A stretch of DNA of 64,000 bases from Gilvimarinus algae (GCF_030518215.1 NZ_JAULRT010000052.1:372001-436000); one strand, 5' to 3'; shown: positions 28,509 through 37,529, numbered from the stretch's first letter. Notes: generated from the sequence alone by a model not told the origin. A program made the numbers and translations.

Positions 28509-28795
28509 AGAGGGGTACCCGAAAACTGGCGACCTATGGCCTACAGGTATAGCGCTTTTGGCGCTGGCTTTAAAGTGGCAGGTGTCGATAGCAAGTCTGG
28601 ATTAGCCTGCATCAGTTGTGCCGCCTCATTCAATATGGCGTAAGTCTGGGTCAGTGTACAGAGCGATTATTGTCGCCAGATGACATTCGCCGGCATGAAC
28701 GCTTGGCCGCTGTCTCGCTTGCACTGGCACAGTGCGCCTGGCTGGCTATCTGCCCGATTGTGGGCTGTACATAGGGGGTAGGGAGATGCTTGCGC
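28509..28795. other. Intergenic region between PhK-like gene and orfA
   Basis: No gene was found in 287 bases. A short perfect hairpin, GCACTG-gca-CAGTGC, occurs near 28724. No IS3 orfB sequence is visible here, although an intact element would have it on this side of orfA. Confidence 0.4.
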
Positions 28796-29077
28796 TCAGC
28801 CTTTATCCAGCTGCTGGCGGAGGCTTTTTAGCGCTTTTTTCAGTTGGGTGTTTTCACGGCGCAGCCGCTGCAGTTCATCAAGATCCTGTTGCTGACGATG
28901 GCTGTCACCGCCACTCTCGAACTCTCGGCGCCAGCGGTAAATATTGGCTTCGCGTATGCCTTGCTTAATTGCCGCTTCCGCTGGCGTCAGTCCTTGCTCA
29001 TTCACGAGAGCAAGAGTCTGCTGTTTAAAAGCTCGGCTGTACCTTTGACGCTTTTGCGGTTTTACCACAAGACCCAT
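28796..29077 (-). CDS. Orphan IS3-family transposase OrfA-like protein
   Basis: The 93-residue protein has the helix-turn-helix of IS3/IS911 OrfA (RYSRAFKQQTLALVNEQGLTPAEAAIKQGI, WRREFE) and a C-terminal leucine-zipper-like helix (LDELQRLRRENTQLKKALKSL). An A6G run near its end resembles the frameshift site of this family. The catalytic OrfB is absent downstream, so it is probably a remnant or a domesticated DNA-binding protein. It lies between the PhK-like gene and the iron block. Confidence 0.75.
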   Translation of the reverse strand: MGLVVKPQKRQRYSRAFKQQTLALVNEQGLTPAEAAIKQGIREANIYRWRREFESGGDSHRQQQDLDELQRLRRENTQLKKALKSLRQQLDKG

Positions 29078-29222
29078 TGAGAACCTCCGTGTTGATCATT
29101 CTGATGGGCTCAAAGAGCGGCTGTGCTCTCGAGCGAGGGCATCATAAGCGGTATGCAAATGATTATCAATAAAGGCATGCGGCCGGTAAGGCGTTTCTTC
29201 GGTCTTGAGTGAAACCGGTATC

Positions 29223-29264
29223 TTGCGGCTTTCGGGAATGAGTGTGATAATACTTATCATTTAA
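29223..29264 (+). promoter_or_regulatory. Fur-controlled promoter of the TonB receptor gene
   Basis: TTGCGG (29223-29228) and GATAAT (29246-29251) are 17 bases apart. The -10 is the first half of a Fur box, GATAATACTTATCATTTAA (29246-29264), matching the 19-base consensus at 13 positions. A second partial box (ATGATTATCAATAA) lies near 29159. Iron-bound Fur would block this promoter. Confidence 0.65.
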
Positions 29265-29290
29265 ATGCGCATCATTCTTGGGGGAGTTTT

Positions 29291-31606
29291 GTGAAATCAC
29301 GAGCATTCGCGCTAAAAGCGTCAGGTTTAATCGGCACCTTGGTGGTTGCCGCCAGTGTTCAGGCCCAGACGGAGTCGGCAAAAACCGAGGAGCTGGTAGT
29401 CACCGGTCAGAAAATAGAGCGTTCGCTGCAGGATACCGCCGCCAGTGTTGCCGTGCTCACCGAACAGGTGATGACCGACCAGCAAATCGAGAGCTTTTAC
29501 GATCTCGTTGATCAAGTGCCCAACGTCCATGGCGTCCTGGGTACTGGCTTCAGTATCCGCGGTATCGATGCCTTCAACGTCTCCGGTGGTGGCAACAGCT
29601 ACCTGGCGAGCGTCTACGTCGATGGGGCTCCCATGCCGTATCGAGCCATTCAGAAAGGTGGATTTTTTACCTGGGATGTGGCTCAGGTTGAAATACTGCG
29701 CGGTCCTCAGTCCACCTTGCAAGGGCGCAATGCCCTGGCCGGTGCTGTGGTAGTCAACACAGTAGGCCCGAGTTATGAGTGGGATGGTAAGCTGCGCCTG
29801 GAGGCGGGTGAGTATGGTAAGCAGCAGCTGGCCTTTGCAGGCGGTGGCGCCATTGTTGATGATCTGCTGGCCTTTAGAGTCAGCGCGGAACAGAATGATT
29901 TTGACGGCTTTAATGACAATATCACCCGCGGCGACCACTCGGATTTTAACAACAACGAAACCTACCGCGGCAAATTACTGTTTGAGCCGGGAGACGATTT
30001 TTCGGCCCTGCTGAGCTTTACCCGCACCGAAACCGAAATTGGTGTGCGCTGGACCGAGCCGGCCGAAGATGGCGATGATTACAATCACCGGATTACCACC
30101 TTTAACGATCCTACTTTTGAAAGCAACGAAGCGGATATCACTACCCTGGAGCTCAACTACGAGCTGAACGATCATTGGCAGCTCAGTGCCATTAGCAGCT
30201 ATTCCGATTCGAACTACGCCTACGAGTGGGACGGTGATGCCACCGCTGAGCCCCAGTCTATTCTGCTCGACGACAGAACTGATGAAACCGTGAGCCAGGA
30301 GTTTCGCTTTGTTCTGGAGTACGACCGTTTAAGTGGTGTCATTGGCGCCTATTATTCGGACCTGGATGTAGAAGATGTGGCCAGTGGACAGCGCGGTTTG
30401 ACATTGGCGCAAACCGGCTTGCCAACGCTGTTGGTTACCCCACCTGAGTACGGTGGCCTGGGGCTCGACCAGCAAACCGCGGGTATGGTGTTATCGCTCT
30501 ATGAGCCCATCGATCCGGTGCAACTGGGCACCTATTCAAAGGTGACCCAGGCGGTGACGACTCAGGCTATCTTTACCGACCTGACCTTTAAAGTAACTGA
30601 GCGCTGGGATATTTTTGGCGGCCTGCGTTGGGACAAAGAGGAGCAGGAAAACAGCAGTGATACCTTGTACACCATTGACAATGAAGCGCTGCTGCCCAAC
30701 CCGGCTGACTACGCTGCCAACCCGCAGCTGGCCGCCTTACTCACCGGCATCAACGCCCAGCTCTATCAAATGGTGGATGACGCATCGGGCACTGAGCCGG
30801 CTGCAGATGCAAGCTTTGATGAGCTGCTGCCCAAAGTCGGTACCACTTACCACTTCACCGATGATGTGAACCTGAGCTTCACTTTTCAGCAGGGCTATCG
30901 CTCAGGTGGTGTGGGCACGAATGTTTTCCAGGGTACGATCTTTACCTACCAGCCCGAGTTTACCGATAACTATGAGCTGGCCCTGCGCACCAGCTGGCTC
31001 GATGGCGCGCTGACCGCCAACGCCAACGCCTTTTTAATTGACTGGCAGGATCAGCAGATTGCCGTGCAATTGTCCGGCAGCTCTTTCGATACCGAGACTC
31101 GCAACGCCGGTAGCTCAACGGTAAAAGGTTTTGAGCTGGAGTTAAACTACGCTCTGAGTGAGGCCTTGAGAGTCTACGGTGGCCTGGGGTACAGCAAGAC
31201 GGAGTTTGACGAGTTTTTGATTGTGCAACCCACGCAGACATTGGACCTTTCGGGCCGGGCGTTTCCCCGTGCGCCGGAGTGGACCGCCAGCGTCGGCGCG
31301 ACTTATCGGTCGGCCAGCGGTCTGTTCGCCAACATCAACGCCAATTACGCTGATAACTCTATCGTCGCGGTTAACCCCTACAGCGAAGGGTTGAGCGAGG
31401 GCGACCCGGGTTTTGATCCGCGCAATGATTCGCGCACGCTGGTGAACCTGAAAGTGGGTTATGAATGGGATCAGCTGGGCGTCTACGCAACGGCGTCTAA
31501 CCTGTTTGACGAGCAGTACGTGGAGCTTGCCAATCAGGGCACGCCGCCGTCCATCACTCTCGGCGCGCCTCGTGTGCTCAGTGCCGGTGTGGAATACCGC
31601 TTTTAA
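29291..31606 (+). CDS. TonB-dependent siderophore-type outer-membrane receptor
   Basis: This is an outer-membrane beta-barrel that imports a ferric chelate with TonB energy. The 771-residue precursor has a signal peptide ending near VQAQ, a TonB-box-like EELVVTG and a plug domain (TAASVAVLTEQV to GRNALAGAVVVNT). A 22-strand-type barrel ends in the aromatic VEYRF. The start is GTG with GGGGGAG upstream. The Fur box upstream and the neighbouring PepSY and fagA operons support an iron role; the chelate is unknown. Confidence 0.9.
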   Translation: MKSRAFALKASGLIGTLVVAASVQAQTESAKTEELVVTGQKIERSLQDTAASVAVLTEQVMTDQQIESFYDLVDQVPNVHGVLGTGFSIRGIDAFNVSGGGNSYLASVYVDGAPMPYRAIQKGGFFTWDVAQVEILRGPQSTLQGRNALAGAVVVNTVGPSYEWDGKLRLEAGEYGKQQLAFAGGGAIVDDLLAFRVSAEQNDFDGFNDNITRGDHSDFNNNETYRGKLLFEPGDDFSALLSFTRTETEIGVRWTEPAEDGDDYNHRITTFNDPTFESNEADITTLELNYELNDHWQLSAISSYSDSNYAYEWDGDATAEPQSILLDDRTDETVSQEFRFVLEYDRLSGVIGAYYSDLDVEDVASGQRGLTLAQTGLPTLLVTPPEYGGLGLDQQTAGMVLSLYEPIDPVQLGTYSKVTQAVTTQAIFTDLTFKVTERWDIFGGLRWDKEEQENSSDTLYTIDNEALLPNPADYAANPQLAALLTGINAQLYQMVDDASGTEPAADASFDELLPKVGTTYHFTDDVNLSFTFQQGYRSGGVGTNVFQGTIFTYQPEFTDNYELALRTSWLDGALTANANAFLIDWQDQQIAVQLSGSSFDTETRNAGSSTVKGFELELNYALSEALRVYGGLGYSKTEFDEFLIVQPTQTLDLSGRAFPRAPEWTASVGATYRSASGLFANINANYADNSIVAVNPYSEGLSEGDPGFDPRNDSRTLVNLKVGYEWDQLGVYATASNLFDEQYVELANQGTPPSITLGAPRVLSAGVEYRF

Positions 31607-31791
31607 TCACGCCAATTCACCCGGTAATTGTGACTGGCGGGTGAACAGCGGCGCGATGCGTCGTTGTTGCGGAAGTCGAAAGCGAGCCCTGTAAACGTAG
31701 TGGATTGCGAAAAGCCCAAAAGTTGTATGAGATGATCATTAAGAGGCTCAGGATGAGCACCTTAAAGGCCCAATCAGTAGAAAACAATGTG

Positions 31792-31821
31792 AAAACGGCA
31801 GCTTATAGCTGCCGTTTTTTT
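31792..31821. terminator. Bidirectional intrinsic terminator
   Basis: AAAACGGCAGCT and AGCTGCCGTTTT form a perfect 12-base-pair stem with loop TAT, flanked by T-runs in both directions. It lies between the TonB receptor gene and the end of the convergent PepSY operon and can end both. Confidence 0.88.
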
Positions 31822-32077
31822 ATGACGAAGATTTCAGCCACAGCGGCCGGGCAAAGACATGCAGCCAGCCACTCAGGCCAAGCAGGCCCAGTGCGATAAA
31901 GGGTGCTCGGCTCCAGGCGTAGGGAATAGCGAGTAGAGCGCAGCTTATGGCAAAGGCCGCTATGCCTGCCAGAATAAAACTCAGGCGCGCCTTGGCGCCG
32001 GCACGTCCTTGCCGGTGCCAGCACAGTACGGTCGCGATATTGGCAAGCACGGCCAGAAGCAATATCAGACTGTTCAT
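31820..32077 (-). CDS. Small membrane protein of PepSY operon (DUF3325-like)
   Basis: The 85-residue protein is strongly hydrophobic, with three predicted membrane segments (about 1-20, 30-50 and 56-76). Its ATG overlaps the PepSY stop (ATGA), so it is coupled to it. It holds the same third position as the DUF3325 protein at 39626-39916, and the same small-PepSY-small layout suggests a DUF3325 equivalent. Sequence identity to that protein is low. It is probably part of an inner-membrane iron-uptake or reduction unit. Confidence 0.72.
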   Translation of the reverse strand: MNSLILLLAVLANIATVLCWHRQGRAGAKARLSFILAGIAAFAISCALLAIPYAWSRAPFIALGLLGLSGWLHVFARPLWLKSSS

Positions 32078-33723
32078 AGGCTTTCCTCTAGCAGCTCACT
32101 GGTTTGGGGTGTCGGGCGCTGACGTTTCAGCGAGCTGCTGGCAGGGCGTTCGGCGGGTAACTTTCTTGACGCCCAGATCAGGAAGCCGCCGATCACGAGT
32201 AAGCTGGCATCCACCCAGGCAGTGACCATTTTGCCTTCGGCAAAAGCCAGCGGCAGGGCATCGCCGGTTACTAACGCGTTGGCCAGAGGCACACCGAGCG
32301 CCATCAGGCCACACAACAGAAACAGGGATTGAATACTTTTGTAGCTGTTGTCGATGGCAAGTGCGTAGCCAATGATGGCCAGCCAACTGCCAAAAAAGAT
32401 CACCCCGAGCCAGAAACCAAACGACTGATCATCCACCCGTAACAACAACTGAGCGTAAAACAGCGCAATGCTGCCCACCACCAGGCCCATGCAGCTGCCA
32501 ACGGTAAACCGGCTGATTCGGTGGTACGCTCGCTGTGACAGACTGCCTTCCGGTCCATAAGCGCGCCTTTCAATCCAGATCATCATACCGGTGACCGCGA
32601 GTAAGGCGGTGCCGATACCCAGCAGGCTCCAGATGATTTTGACAAACACTCCGCCGAAGTTGCCAAAGTGCAAGGGGTACATGGCATCGAGCAGCGAGCC
32701 GGTAACGCTATCGTGCTTGCCAAAAGTGCTATAGCGCTTTTGCTCTTCGCCGGTGACGGCGTTGAACTCATAGGTTTCGCTCGCGGCGAGAGTGTCACCG
32801 CCGAGGGTAGAGATGGCCATGATGGCGGCCTTGTCGCCCCAGCCGTGAATGTTGATGTCCACCAGGCGCAGCTCTGGGTTGGCGTTGCGAAAAGCGGTGA
32901 GAATGTCGCCCGTGCGGGGTTCAGCGGCCTCGCCGGTAATGGCCGGCTCTATTTCCGGAATAAAGGTTTCCACCAGTTTTTCCTGATCGCCGGCGAAGCT
33001 CACAAAAGCAGCGGCTGGAACCAAAAGTACCAAGACCAGGCCGAGGAATGCCCCGGTAAAAGCAATAACCCCATGAAACAGCAGGCCCCAAACGCCGAGC
33101 ACCTTGTGAGTGTCAGTAATCAGCAGGCGCAGGCTGCGCAGGGGACGAAAGCTGAAAAGCTCTTTGAGAATTTTGCGGTGGATGATCACGCCCGTGACCA
33201 CCGAGGCGAAAAGCGTCAGCCCCAGCAATCCAGTCAGCACCAGGCCCCAGGGGTTGCCCAGATGCAAATCGGCGTGAAAGGTCACCATAAAGTCCGCCAT
33301 GTCTGTCGCGCCGCTGGTGAACCATTCCATCAGGGAGCCTTTAAAGACATCCTCTTGCTCCAGCGTTTGCGGATGGTGGCGGTAGGCGATGACATGGTGT
33401 TCGTGCTGTCCGTTCTCAAGTTCGACGTCTTTTTCAAAAGCAATAAACAGGCTGGTCGCGCTGCTTTGTCCCGGCAGTATGATTCTGACGTGATCACGAT
33501 ACTCGGGGTCGACCTCGGCGACGTGCTGGCGCACCAGAGACTCTATGGCCATGTAGTCTTCCGAAACGTCGCTACGAATACCCTCGTGGGACCAGATTTT
33601 GAGCTCGTTATGACCGAAAACGGACAGAGCGCCGGTGAACGCGACGATAAACAGCAGTATGCCGGTAATCACCCCGAGCCAACTGTGGACAATGTAGAAT
33701 TTTTTTGTGGTATCGCGCTGCAT
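32074..33723 (-). CDS. PepSY-associated transmembrane protein
   Basis: The 549-residue inner-membrane protein belongs to the PepSY_TM family, which accompanies siderophore receptors and is thought to reduce ferric siderophores in the periplasm. The first membrane helix has the conserved His of VHSWLGVITGILLFI. Others follow at about 170-195 (ending with VIIHRK), 215-245 (THKVLGVWGLLFHG) and 360-390, with more near the C-terminus. The conserved His residues are candidates for heme or metal binding. I chose the ATG at 33723; the open frame extends 13 codons farther, into the preceding gene. Confidence 0.85.
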   Translation of the reverse strand: MQRDTTKKFYIVHSWLGVITGILLFIVAFTGALSVFGHNELKIWSHEGIRSDVSEDYMAIESLVRQHVAEVDPEYRDHVRIILPGQSSATSLFIAFEKDVELENGQHEHHVIAYRHHPQTLEQEDVFKGSLMEWFTSGATDMADFMVTFHADLHLGNPWGLVLTGLLGLTLFASVVTGVIIHRKILKELFSFRPLRSLRLLITDTHKVLGVWGLLFHGVIAFTGAFLGLVLVLLVPAAAFVSFAGDQEKLVETFIPEIEPAITGEAAEPRTGDILTAFRNANPELRLVDINIHGWGDKAAIMAISTLGGDTLAASETYEFNAVTGEEQKRYSTFGKHDSVTGSLLDAMYPLHFGNFGGVFVKIIWSLLGIGTALLAVTGMMIWIERRAYGPEGSLSQRAYHRISRFTVGSCMGLVVGSIALFYAQLLLRVDDQSFGFWLGVIFFGSWLAIIGYALAIDNSYKSIQSLFLLCGLMALGVPLANALVTGDALPLAFAEGKMVTAWVDASLLVIGGFLIWASRKLPAERPASSSLKRQRPTPQTSELLEESL

Positions 33724-33727
33724 GAGT

Positions 33728-34009
33728 TTACCCGGCCAAGTGCTGATAGATGAGGCCCGCATGGACCAGAGAGAGAAGGCTCAATGCCGCCCATACGCGC
33801 CACACGCTGCGTGCCATGGCTGCAAACAGAAACAGCAAGGTCCAGGTGACCGGAAAAAGTAAAATCGGCACGCCAATGCGGTCTATTTCGTTAAACGGCA
33901 AGTAAGTGGCGCCACCGGCGGTAATCAGCGTGGCAGTGATCAGCACACCGATAATACACGCCAGCACGCGGGTTTTCGGTGCGCTGAACAGGGTAGGGGT
34001 CCGGGCCAT
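33728..34009 (-). CDS. Small membrane protein of PepSY operon (DUF3649-like)
   Basis: The 93-residue protein has three membrane segments (about 15-37, 46-68 and 70-90). I chose the ATG at 34009, preceded by a strong AGGAGAGG. It sits 4 bases before the PepSY gene and has the position and topology of the DUF3649 protein at 37737-38051. It is the first gene of the operon, under its own promoter. Confidence 0.75.
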   Translation of the reverse strand: MARTPTLFSAPKTRVLACIIGVLITATLITAGGATYLPFNEIDRIGVPILLFPVTWTLLFLFAAMARSVWRVWAALSLLSLVHAGLIYQHLAG

Positions 34010-34036
34010 AATCCTCTCCTGGGAACAAGAGGCGTT

Positions 34037-34065
34037 ATCATAACCAGTGATGATTACAATAACAA
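34037..34065 (-). promoter_or_regulatory. Probable promoter with weak Fur box, PepSY operon 1
   Basis: On the minus strand TTGTTA (34065-34060) and TATGAT (34042-34037) are 17 bases apart. The spacer includes TAATCAT, the best-conserved part of a Fur-box-like sequence that matches the consensus at only 11 of 19 positions. Iron control is therefore likely from context but not certain. Confidence 0.5.
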
Positions 34066-34074
34066 TTCTCGTTT

Positions 34075-34539
34075 TCAGTGGAGGGTTTGCTCTCTGGCCT
34101 CCTCCACTGCCAGTAAACGACGCATCCATTCGTCGACAGAGGGCAGAGGGGAAAAAGCCACGCCAATCAAGGGGGCCATGAGCTGTTGCAAGGGGATAGG
34201 GGCCATTGTGAGGGCCAGTGGGCGCTTGGTCAGCTCGATCAACTCGGCAAGGTCGATGGTATGGTGGCATTTGCGACAGGCGTAGATCAGCTCCAGGGCG
34301 ATCCTCAGGTATTGCTGCTGACGCACATTGTCCGGGCTGGCTGGCGCTGCGCTGGCGGCGGGGTTCAACAGCAGCTGCGAGGCTTCAAAGGCGGTGCCGT
34401 AATAGGGGATGGCTTCGGCCCAACGCTCATGCAGCAACTCCGCGCGGGCTGCGAGCAGTAGCTTGTCGCACAGCAGTTGATTGCGCGCGGGGTTGGCCAT
34501 GGCCTGGGCGCAGTGTTTGGGGCACAAAAAAGGCTTCAT
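34075..34539 (-). CDS. OrfX-like protein of the fumC operon, copy 2
   Basis: The 154-residue soluble protein is a clear paralogue of the one at 35188-35637: both contain ALELIYA-RK, then L--LI---KR-LA and a final VAFSPLPSVDEWM or LAFSPISDVDDWI segment. It also has a Cys-rich N-terminus (CPKHC) and a CRKCHH motif absent from its partner, which could bind metal. I chose the ATG at 34539, with GGGAAG upstream and 13 bases after the flavodoxin stop; an upstream ATG (34575) would overlap flavodoxin. Function is unknown. Confidence 0.75.
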   Translation of the reverse strand: MKPFLCPKHCAQAMANPARNQLLCDKLLLAARAELLHERWAEAIPYYGTAFEASQLLLNPAASAAPASPDNVRQQQYLRIALELIYACRKCHHTIDLAELIELTKRPLALTMAPIPLQQLMAPLIGVAFSPLPSVDEWMRRLLAVEEAREQTLH

Positions 34540-34552
34540 GGGCTTCCCTGGC

Positions 34553-35101
34553 TTAGGCTGCACTGGCTTCGGCAAATTCAGTCACAATTTGCGCGACCCA
34601 TTGTTCTACGCGCTCATCGGTGAGCTCAAACTGCTGATCCTCATCGATGCCCAGGCCGCAAAAGTGAGTGCGCTCTGCATTCAGTGCCAGCGACTCATCA
34701 AAGTCGTAACCCTCGGTGGGCCAGGCGCCTATGACCCGGGCGCCGGCTTTGAGCACGCGCTCGTTCAGCCAGCCCATGGCATCCAGAAAGTAAAAGCCGT
34801 AACCGCGTTGATCGCCAAGGCCATAGAGCGCTACCGTCTTGCCTTGCAGTTGAGTGGCGAGGATTTGCTCTTCAAACTCCTCCCAGTCTTCCTGGATGCC
34901 GCCGAAATCCCAGGTGGGAATGCCCATGATAATAAAGTCGAAGGCCTCGATTTCCTCAGGTGAGGTTTCGCTGACGTTAATCATTTCAACGCTTACGCCA
35001 AAGCTGGCAAGAGCGGTGGAAATCTTATCGCCAATCTCTTCGGTATTGCCGGTGTCGGTGCCAAAAATCAGCCCGACATTGGCTTCGGTTAAGTCTGACA
35101 T
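34553..35101 (-). CDS. Long-chain flavodoxin
   Basis: This FMN electron carrier replaces ferredoxin under iron limitation. The 182-residue protein has the phosphate-binding loop FGTDTGNTEEIGDKI, the FMN-stacking Trp in GIPTWDFGG and YGLGDQRGYGFYFLDAMG, with the long-chain insertion. The start at 35101 (MSDLTEANVGLIFGTDTG) fits the family. It lies in the fagA-fumC-orfX operon, in the place where Pseudomonas has sodA. Which flavodoxin (FldA or FldB type) it is cannot be decided. Confidence 0.92.
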   Translation of the reverse strand: MSDLTEANVGLIFGTDTGNTEEIGDKISTALASFGVSVEMINVSETSPEEIEAFDFIIMGIPTWDFGGIQEDWEEFEEQILATQLQGKTVALYGLGDQRGYGFYFLDAMGWLNERVLKAGARVIGAWPTEGYDFDESLALNAERTHFCGLGIDEDQQFELTDERVEQWVAQIVTEFAEASAA

Positions 35102-35187
35102 GTTTGCTCCAGTAAAATGCCCGGGCTGCTCTAGCAGCCTGCTAAAGAGCAACCCAATCGTTAGTTCATTGGTGTTGGTGGTAGGGG

Positions 35188-35637
35188 TTAATGGGGCAGA
35201 GGCTGCCCCCTTGCTTCGTAGGAGAGCAGCATATGAATCCAGTCATCGACATCACTGATGGGTGAGAAGGCAAGATCGACCAGAGGCGCGGTGACAAGCT
35301 CTATCGGCGTCGGCGAAAAAAAGGGCGCCAAACGCTTTTGTGTTGTGTCAATCAGCACGCTTAGGTCTGTGTGCGGTTTGTGTTTGCGCACGGCGTAAAT
35401 CAACTCAAGCGCAGCGCGCATATAGCGCTCTATGGCAAAGCTCCTGCTCTCTGGCTCATTGAGCATGGTGTCGGCAACCTCCAGCGCGGCGGCATAGTCG
35501 CGCACAGCGAATTGCCATTGATGATTGTTAAGATACTTGCGCGCTCGCGATTGCAACTTGCAGCCGAGCATGCCCGTGTCCATGGGCTGTTGCCAGTATT
35601 CGTGTTGTCTGCTGCCAGATGTGAAGGTCTTTTCCAT
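35188..35637 (-). CDS. OrfX-like protein of the fumC operon, copy 1
   Basis: The 149-residue soluble, largely helical protein lies directly after fumC. It has the segment YLNNHQWQFAVRDYAAALEVADTML, which recalls TPR-like helices and the OrfX protein of the P. aeruginosa fagA-fumC-orfX-sodA operon. It is paralogous to the protein at 34075-34539 over its C-terminal 80 residues. Function is unknown; the assignment to OrfX is from position and general pattern. Confidence 0.75.
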   Translation of the reverse strand: MEKTFTSGSRQHEYWQQPMDTGMLGCKLQSRARKYLNNHQWQFAVRDYAAALEVADTMLNEPESRSFAIERYMRAALELIYAVRKHKPHTDLSVLIDTTQKRLAPFFSPTPIELVTAPLVDLAFSPISDVDDWIHMLLSYEARGQPLPH

Positions 35638-35664
35638 AGTGAGTCTCCGCCGCGGCTGTTATTG

Positions 35665-37035
35665 TCAGCGAGTCAGTTTTTCAGGGTCTAATAAGTCACG
35701 CAGTTCGTCTTCGGGTAAGTCCGTCATTTGCGCTGCCACTTCAATGATGGGTTTGCCACTGGCATAAGCCGCTTTGGCAATCTCGGCCGCTTTTAGGTAA
35801 CCGACGATGGGGTTGAGGGCGGTAACGAGAATCGGGTTGCGGGCAACGGATTTTTCCAGTTGCTCAGCGTTGACTTTGAAGGTCGCTATGGCCTTGTCGG
35901 CCATTAGGTGGCTGATGTTGCTCAACAAGTTAATACTGTTTAACAGGTTGTGGGCAATCAGTGGCAGAGAAACGTTGAGCTCAAAATTACCCGACTGCCC
36001 ACCCAGGGTGATGGCGGCATCATTGCCGATGACCTGAGCGCCCACCATAACGGCCGCCTCGGGAATAACCGGGTTGACCTTGCCCGGCATAATGGAAGAG
36101 CCGGGTTGCAGCGCTTCAAGTTCAATTTCACCCAGCCCGGCCAGAGGGCCGGAGTTCATCCAGCGCAGGTCATTGGCTATTTTGATCAGGCTGACTGCCG
36201 TGGCTTTCAGCTGGCCCGACAATGACACGGCAATGTCCTGCGAACTGATGTGGGTAAAAAAGTCCTCGGCCGGGGAAAAGTCCTGGCCGGTCAGGGCGTT
36301 GAGTTTGCGGCAGAAAATCTCGGCAAAGCGTTTATGGGCGTTCACGCCTGTGCCGACTGCCGTGCCGCCCTGCGCGAGTGTCTGCAGGGCCGCTAGCTGG
36401 TGGCGCAAACTCTGGCAGTGCTGTTCAATCAGCCCGGCCCAGGCGTTGATGGGTTGGCTCATGCGCACAGGCATGGCGTCCATCAAATGCGTACGGCCGG
36501 TTTTCACATAACCATCGACTGTTGATGCCTTGTCGCGGCAGGCGCGTGCCAAATGCTCGAGTGCCGGCAACAGTTTTTTGTTCACGGCCAGGGCGGCGCT
36601 CACATGAATGGCCGTGGGTATTACATCGTTACTGCTCTGGCCGCAATTGACATGGTCGTTGGGGCTGACACTTTTGCCGGATATCTTACCGGCCAGCGTG
36701 GCCAAGACCTCATTGGCGTTCATGTTAGAGCTGGTGCCCGAGCCGGTTTGAAAAACGTCCACCGGAAAGTGGTGCATCAGTGAAGGGTCTTTTTGCAGAC
36801 GCGCGGCGGATAGAACAATCGCCTCGCTGATGTCGCTGTCCAGCGCTTCAAGCTCGGCATTGGCCTGGGCGGCGGAGGCTTTGATCAGCAAAAGCGCGCG
36901 AACAAAATCCTCGGGCATGCTCCAGCCGCTAACGGGAAAGTTGTTCACGGCTCGCTGGGTCTGCGCGCCGTAGAGCGCATCGACCGGGACATCGAGCTCG
37001 CCCATGCTGTCTTTTTCAATACGTGTGCTGCTCAT
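35665..37035 (-). CDS. fumC: Class II fumarate hydratase (iron-independent)
   Basis: This TCA-cycle enzyme interconverts fumarate and malate without an iron-sulfur cluster, so it serves when iron is short. The 456-residue protein has the family signature GSSIMPGKVNPV, the active-site GRTHLMDAMPVRM and QTGSGTSSNMN. Its start overlaps the FagA-like gene by 4 bases, giving the fagA-fumC order that is known to be Fur-repressed in P. aeruginosa. Confidence 0.96.
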   Translation of the reverse strand: MSSTRIEKDSMGELDVPVDALYGAQTQRAVNNFPVSGWSMPEDFVRALLLIKASAAQANAELEALDSDISEAIVLSAARLQKDPSLMHHFPVDVFQTGSGTSSNMNANEVLATLAGKISGKSVSPNDHVNCGQSSNDVIPTAIHVSAALAVNKKLLPALEHLARACRDKASTVDGYVKTGRTHLMDAMPVRMSQPINAWAGLIEQHCQSLRHQLAALQTLAQGGTAVGTGVNAHKRFAEIFCRKLNALTGQDFSPAEDFFTHISSQDIAVSLSGQLKATAVSLIKIANDLRWMNSGPLAGLGEIELEALQPGSSIMPGKVNPVIPEAAVMVGAQVIGNDAAITLGGQSGNFELNVSLPLIAHNLLNSINLLSNISHLMADKAIATFKVNAEQLEKSVARNPILVTALNPIVGYLKAAEIAKAAYASGKPIIEVAAQMTDLPEDELRDLLDPEKLTR

Positions 37036-37487
37036 AATACGTCTCTGGAGTCTGAGTGAGTGATTCGCAGGCAGCTTGCCTGAGTGAGCAGCCGGGTGAA
37101 AAGCGCCTTGGCTTCACGCCGGCTGGTCTCGTCATCGGCCAAACGCTGCAGGGCGTAGGCCGGGCGAAAAATCTGGTCAAGGCAGAGCTCGCGCCAATGC
37201 CCGGCCACCTGGGTATCGGCGATCGTCTCAAAGAGTAGTTCAAACTGGCGAATGAGTCTGGCCCTTTGGGCGGGGACCGGGCACCCCCGGTGAACGCTAT
37301 CTAACGCAAACAGCTCGTCAACCAGTGCGGGGTGCTCGGGGAGGGCGCCGCGGCGAATAAACCGTTCCAGCGCCGGCCGGCGGCCTTCAAGGGTGGCCAC
37401 CTGTGCACCGGTGTGGGTCGGCGCCCGGCGCTTCGCGGCTTTGGCGAGCGAGAGCGGACCGGCGCTGCTGATTGGTTTGACTGCCAT
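37032..37487 (-). CDS. fagA: FagA-like protein (Fur-associated gene)
   Basis: The 151-residue protein resembles P. aeruginosa FagA in the stretch HWRELCLDQIFRPAYALQRLA and in being immediately before fumC, overlapping it by 4 bases. I chose the ATG at 37487, with GAGG 6 bases upstream; the open frame starts 4 codons earlier at TTG. The N-terminal 50 residues are basic and low in conservation. Its biochemical role is unknown. Confidence 0.72.
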   Translation of the reverse strand: MAVKPISSAGPLSLAKAAKRRAPTHTGAQVATLEGRRPALERFIRRGALPEHPALVDELFALDSVHRGCPVPAQRARLIRQFELLFETIADTQVAGHWRELCLDQIFRPAYALQRLADDETSRREAKALFTRLLTQASCLRITHSDSRDVL

Positions 37488-37529
37488 GGTGTGCCTCAAA
37501 ATTCATGGTGTGGCCGTGCTTATGGACAC

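Noticed and set aside
31616-31645. TTCACCCG/CGGGTGAA inverted repeat after the TonB receptor gene
   Set aside because: It has a 14-base loop and no U-tract; the true terminator is more likely the one at 31792-31821.
32668-33753. 361-codon plus-strand open frame
   Set aside because: It is antisense to the PepSY gene, which has clear membrane helices and conserved His; the other frame looks random.
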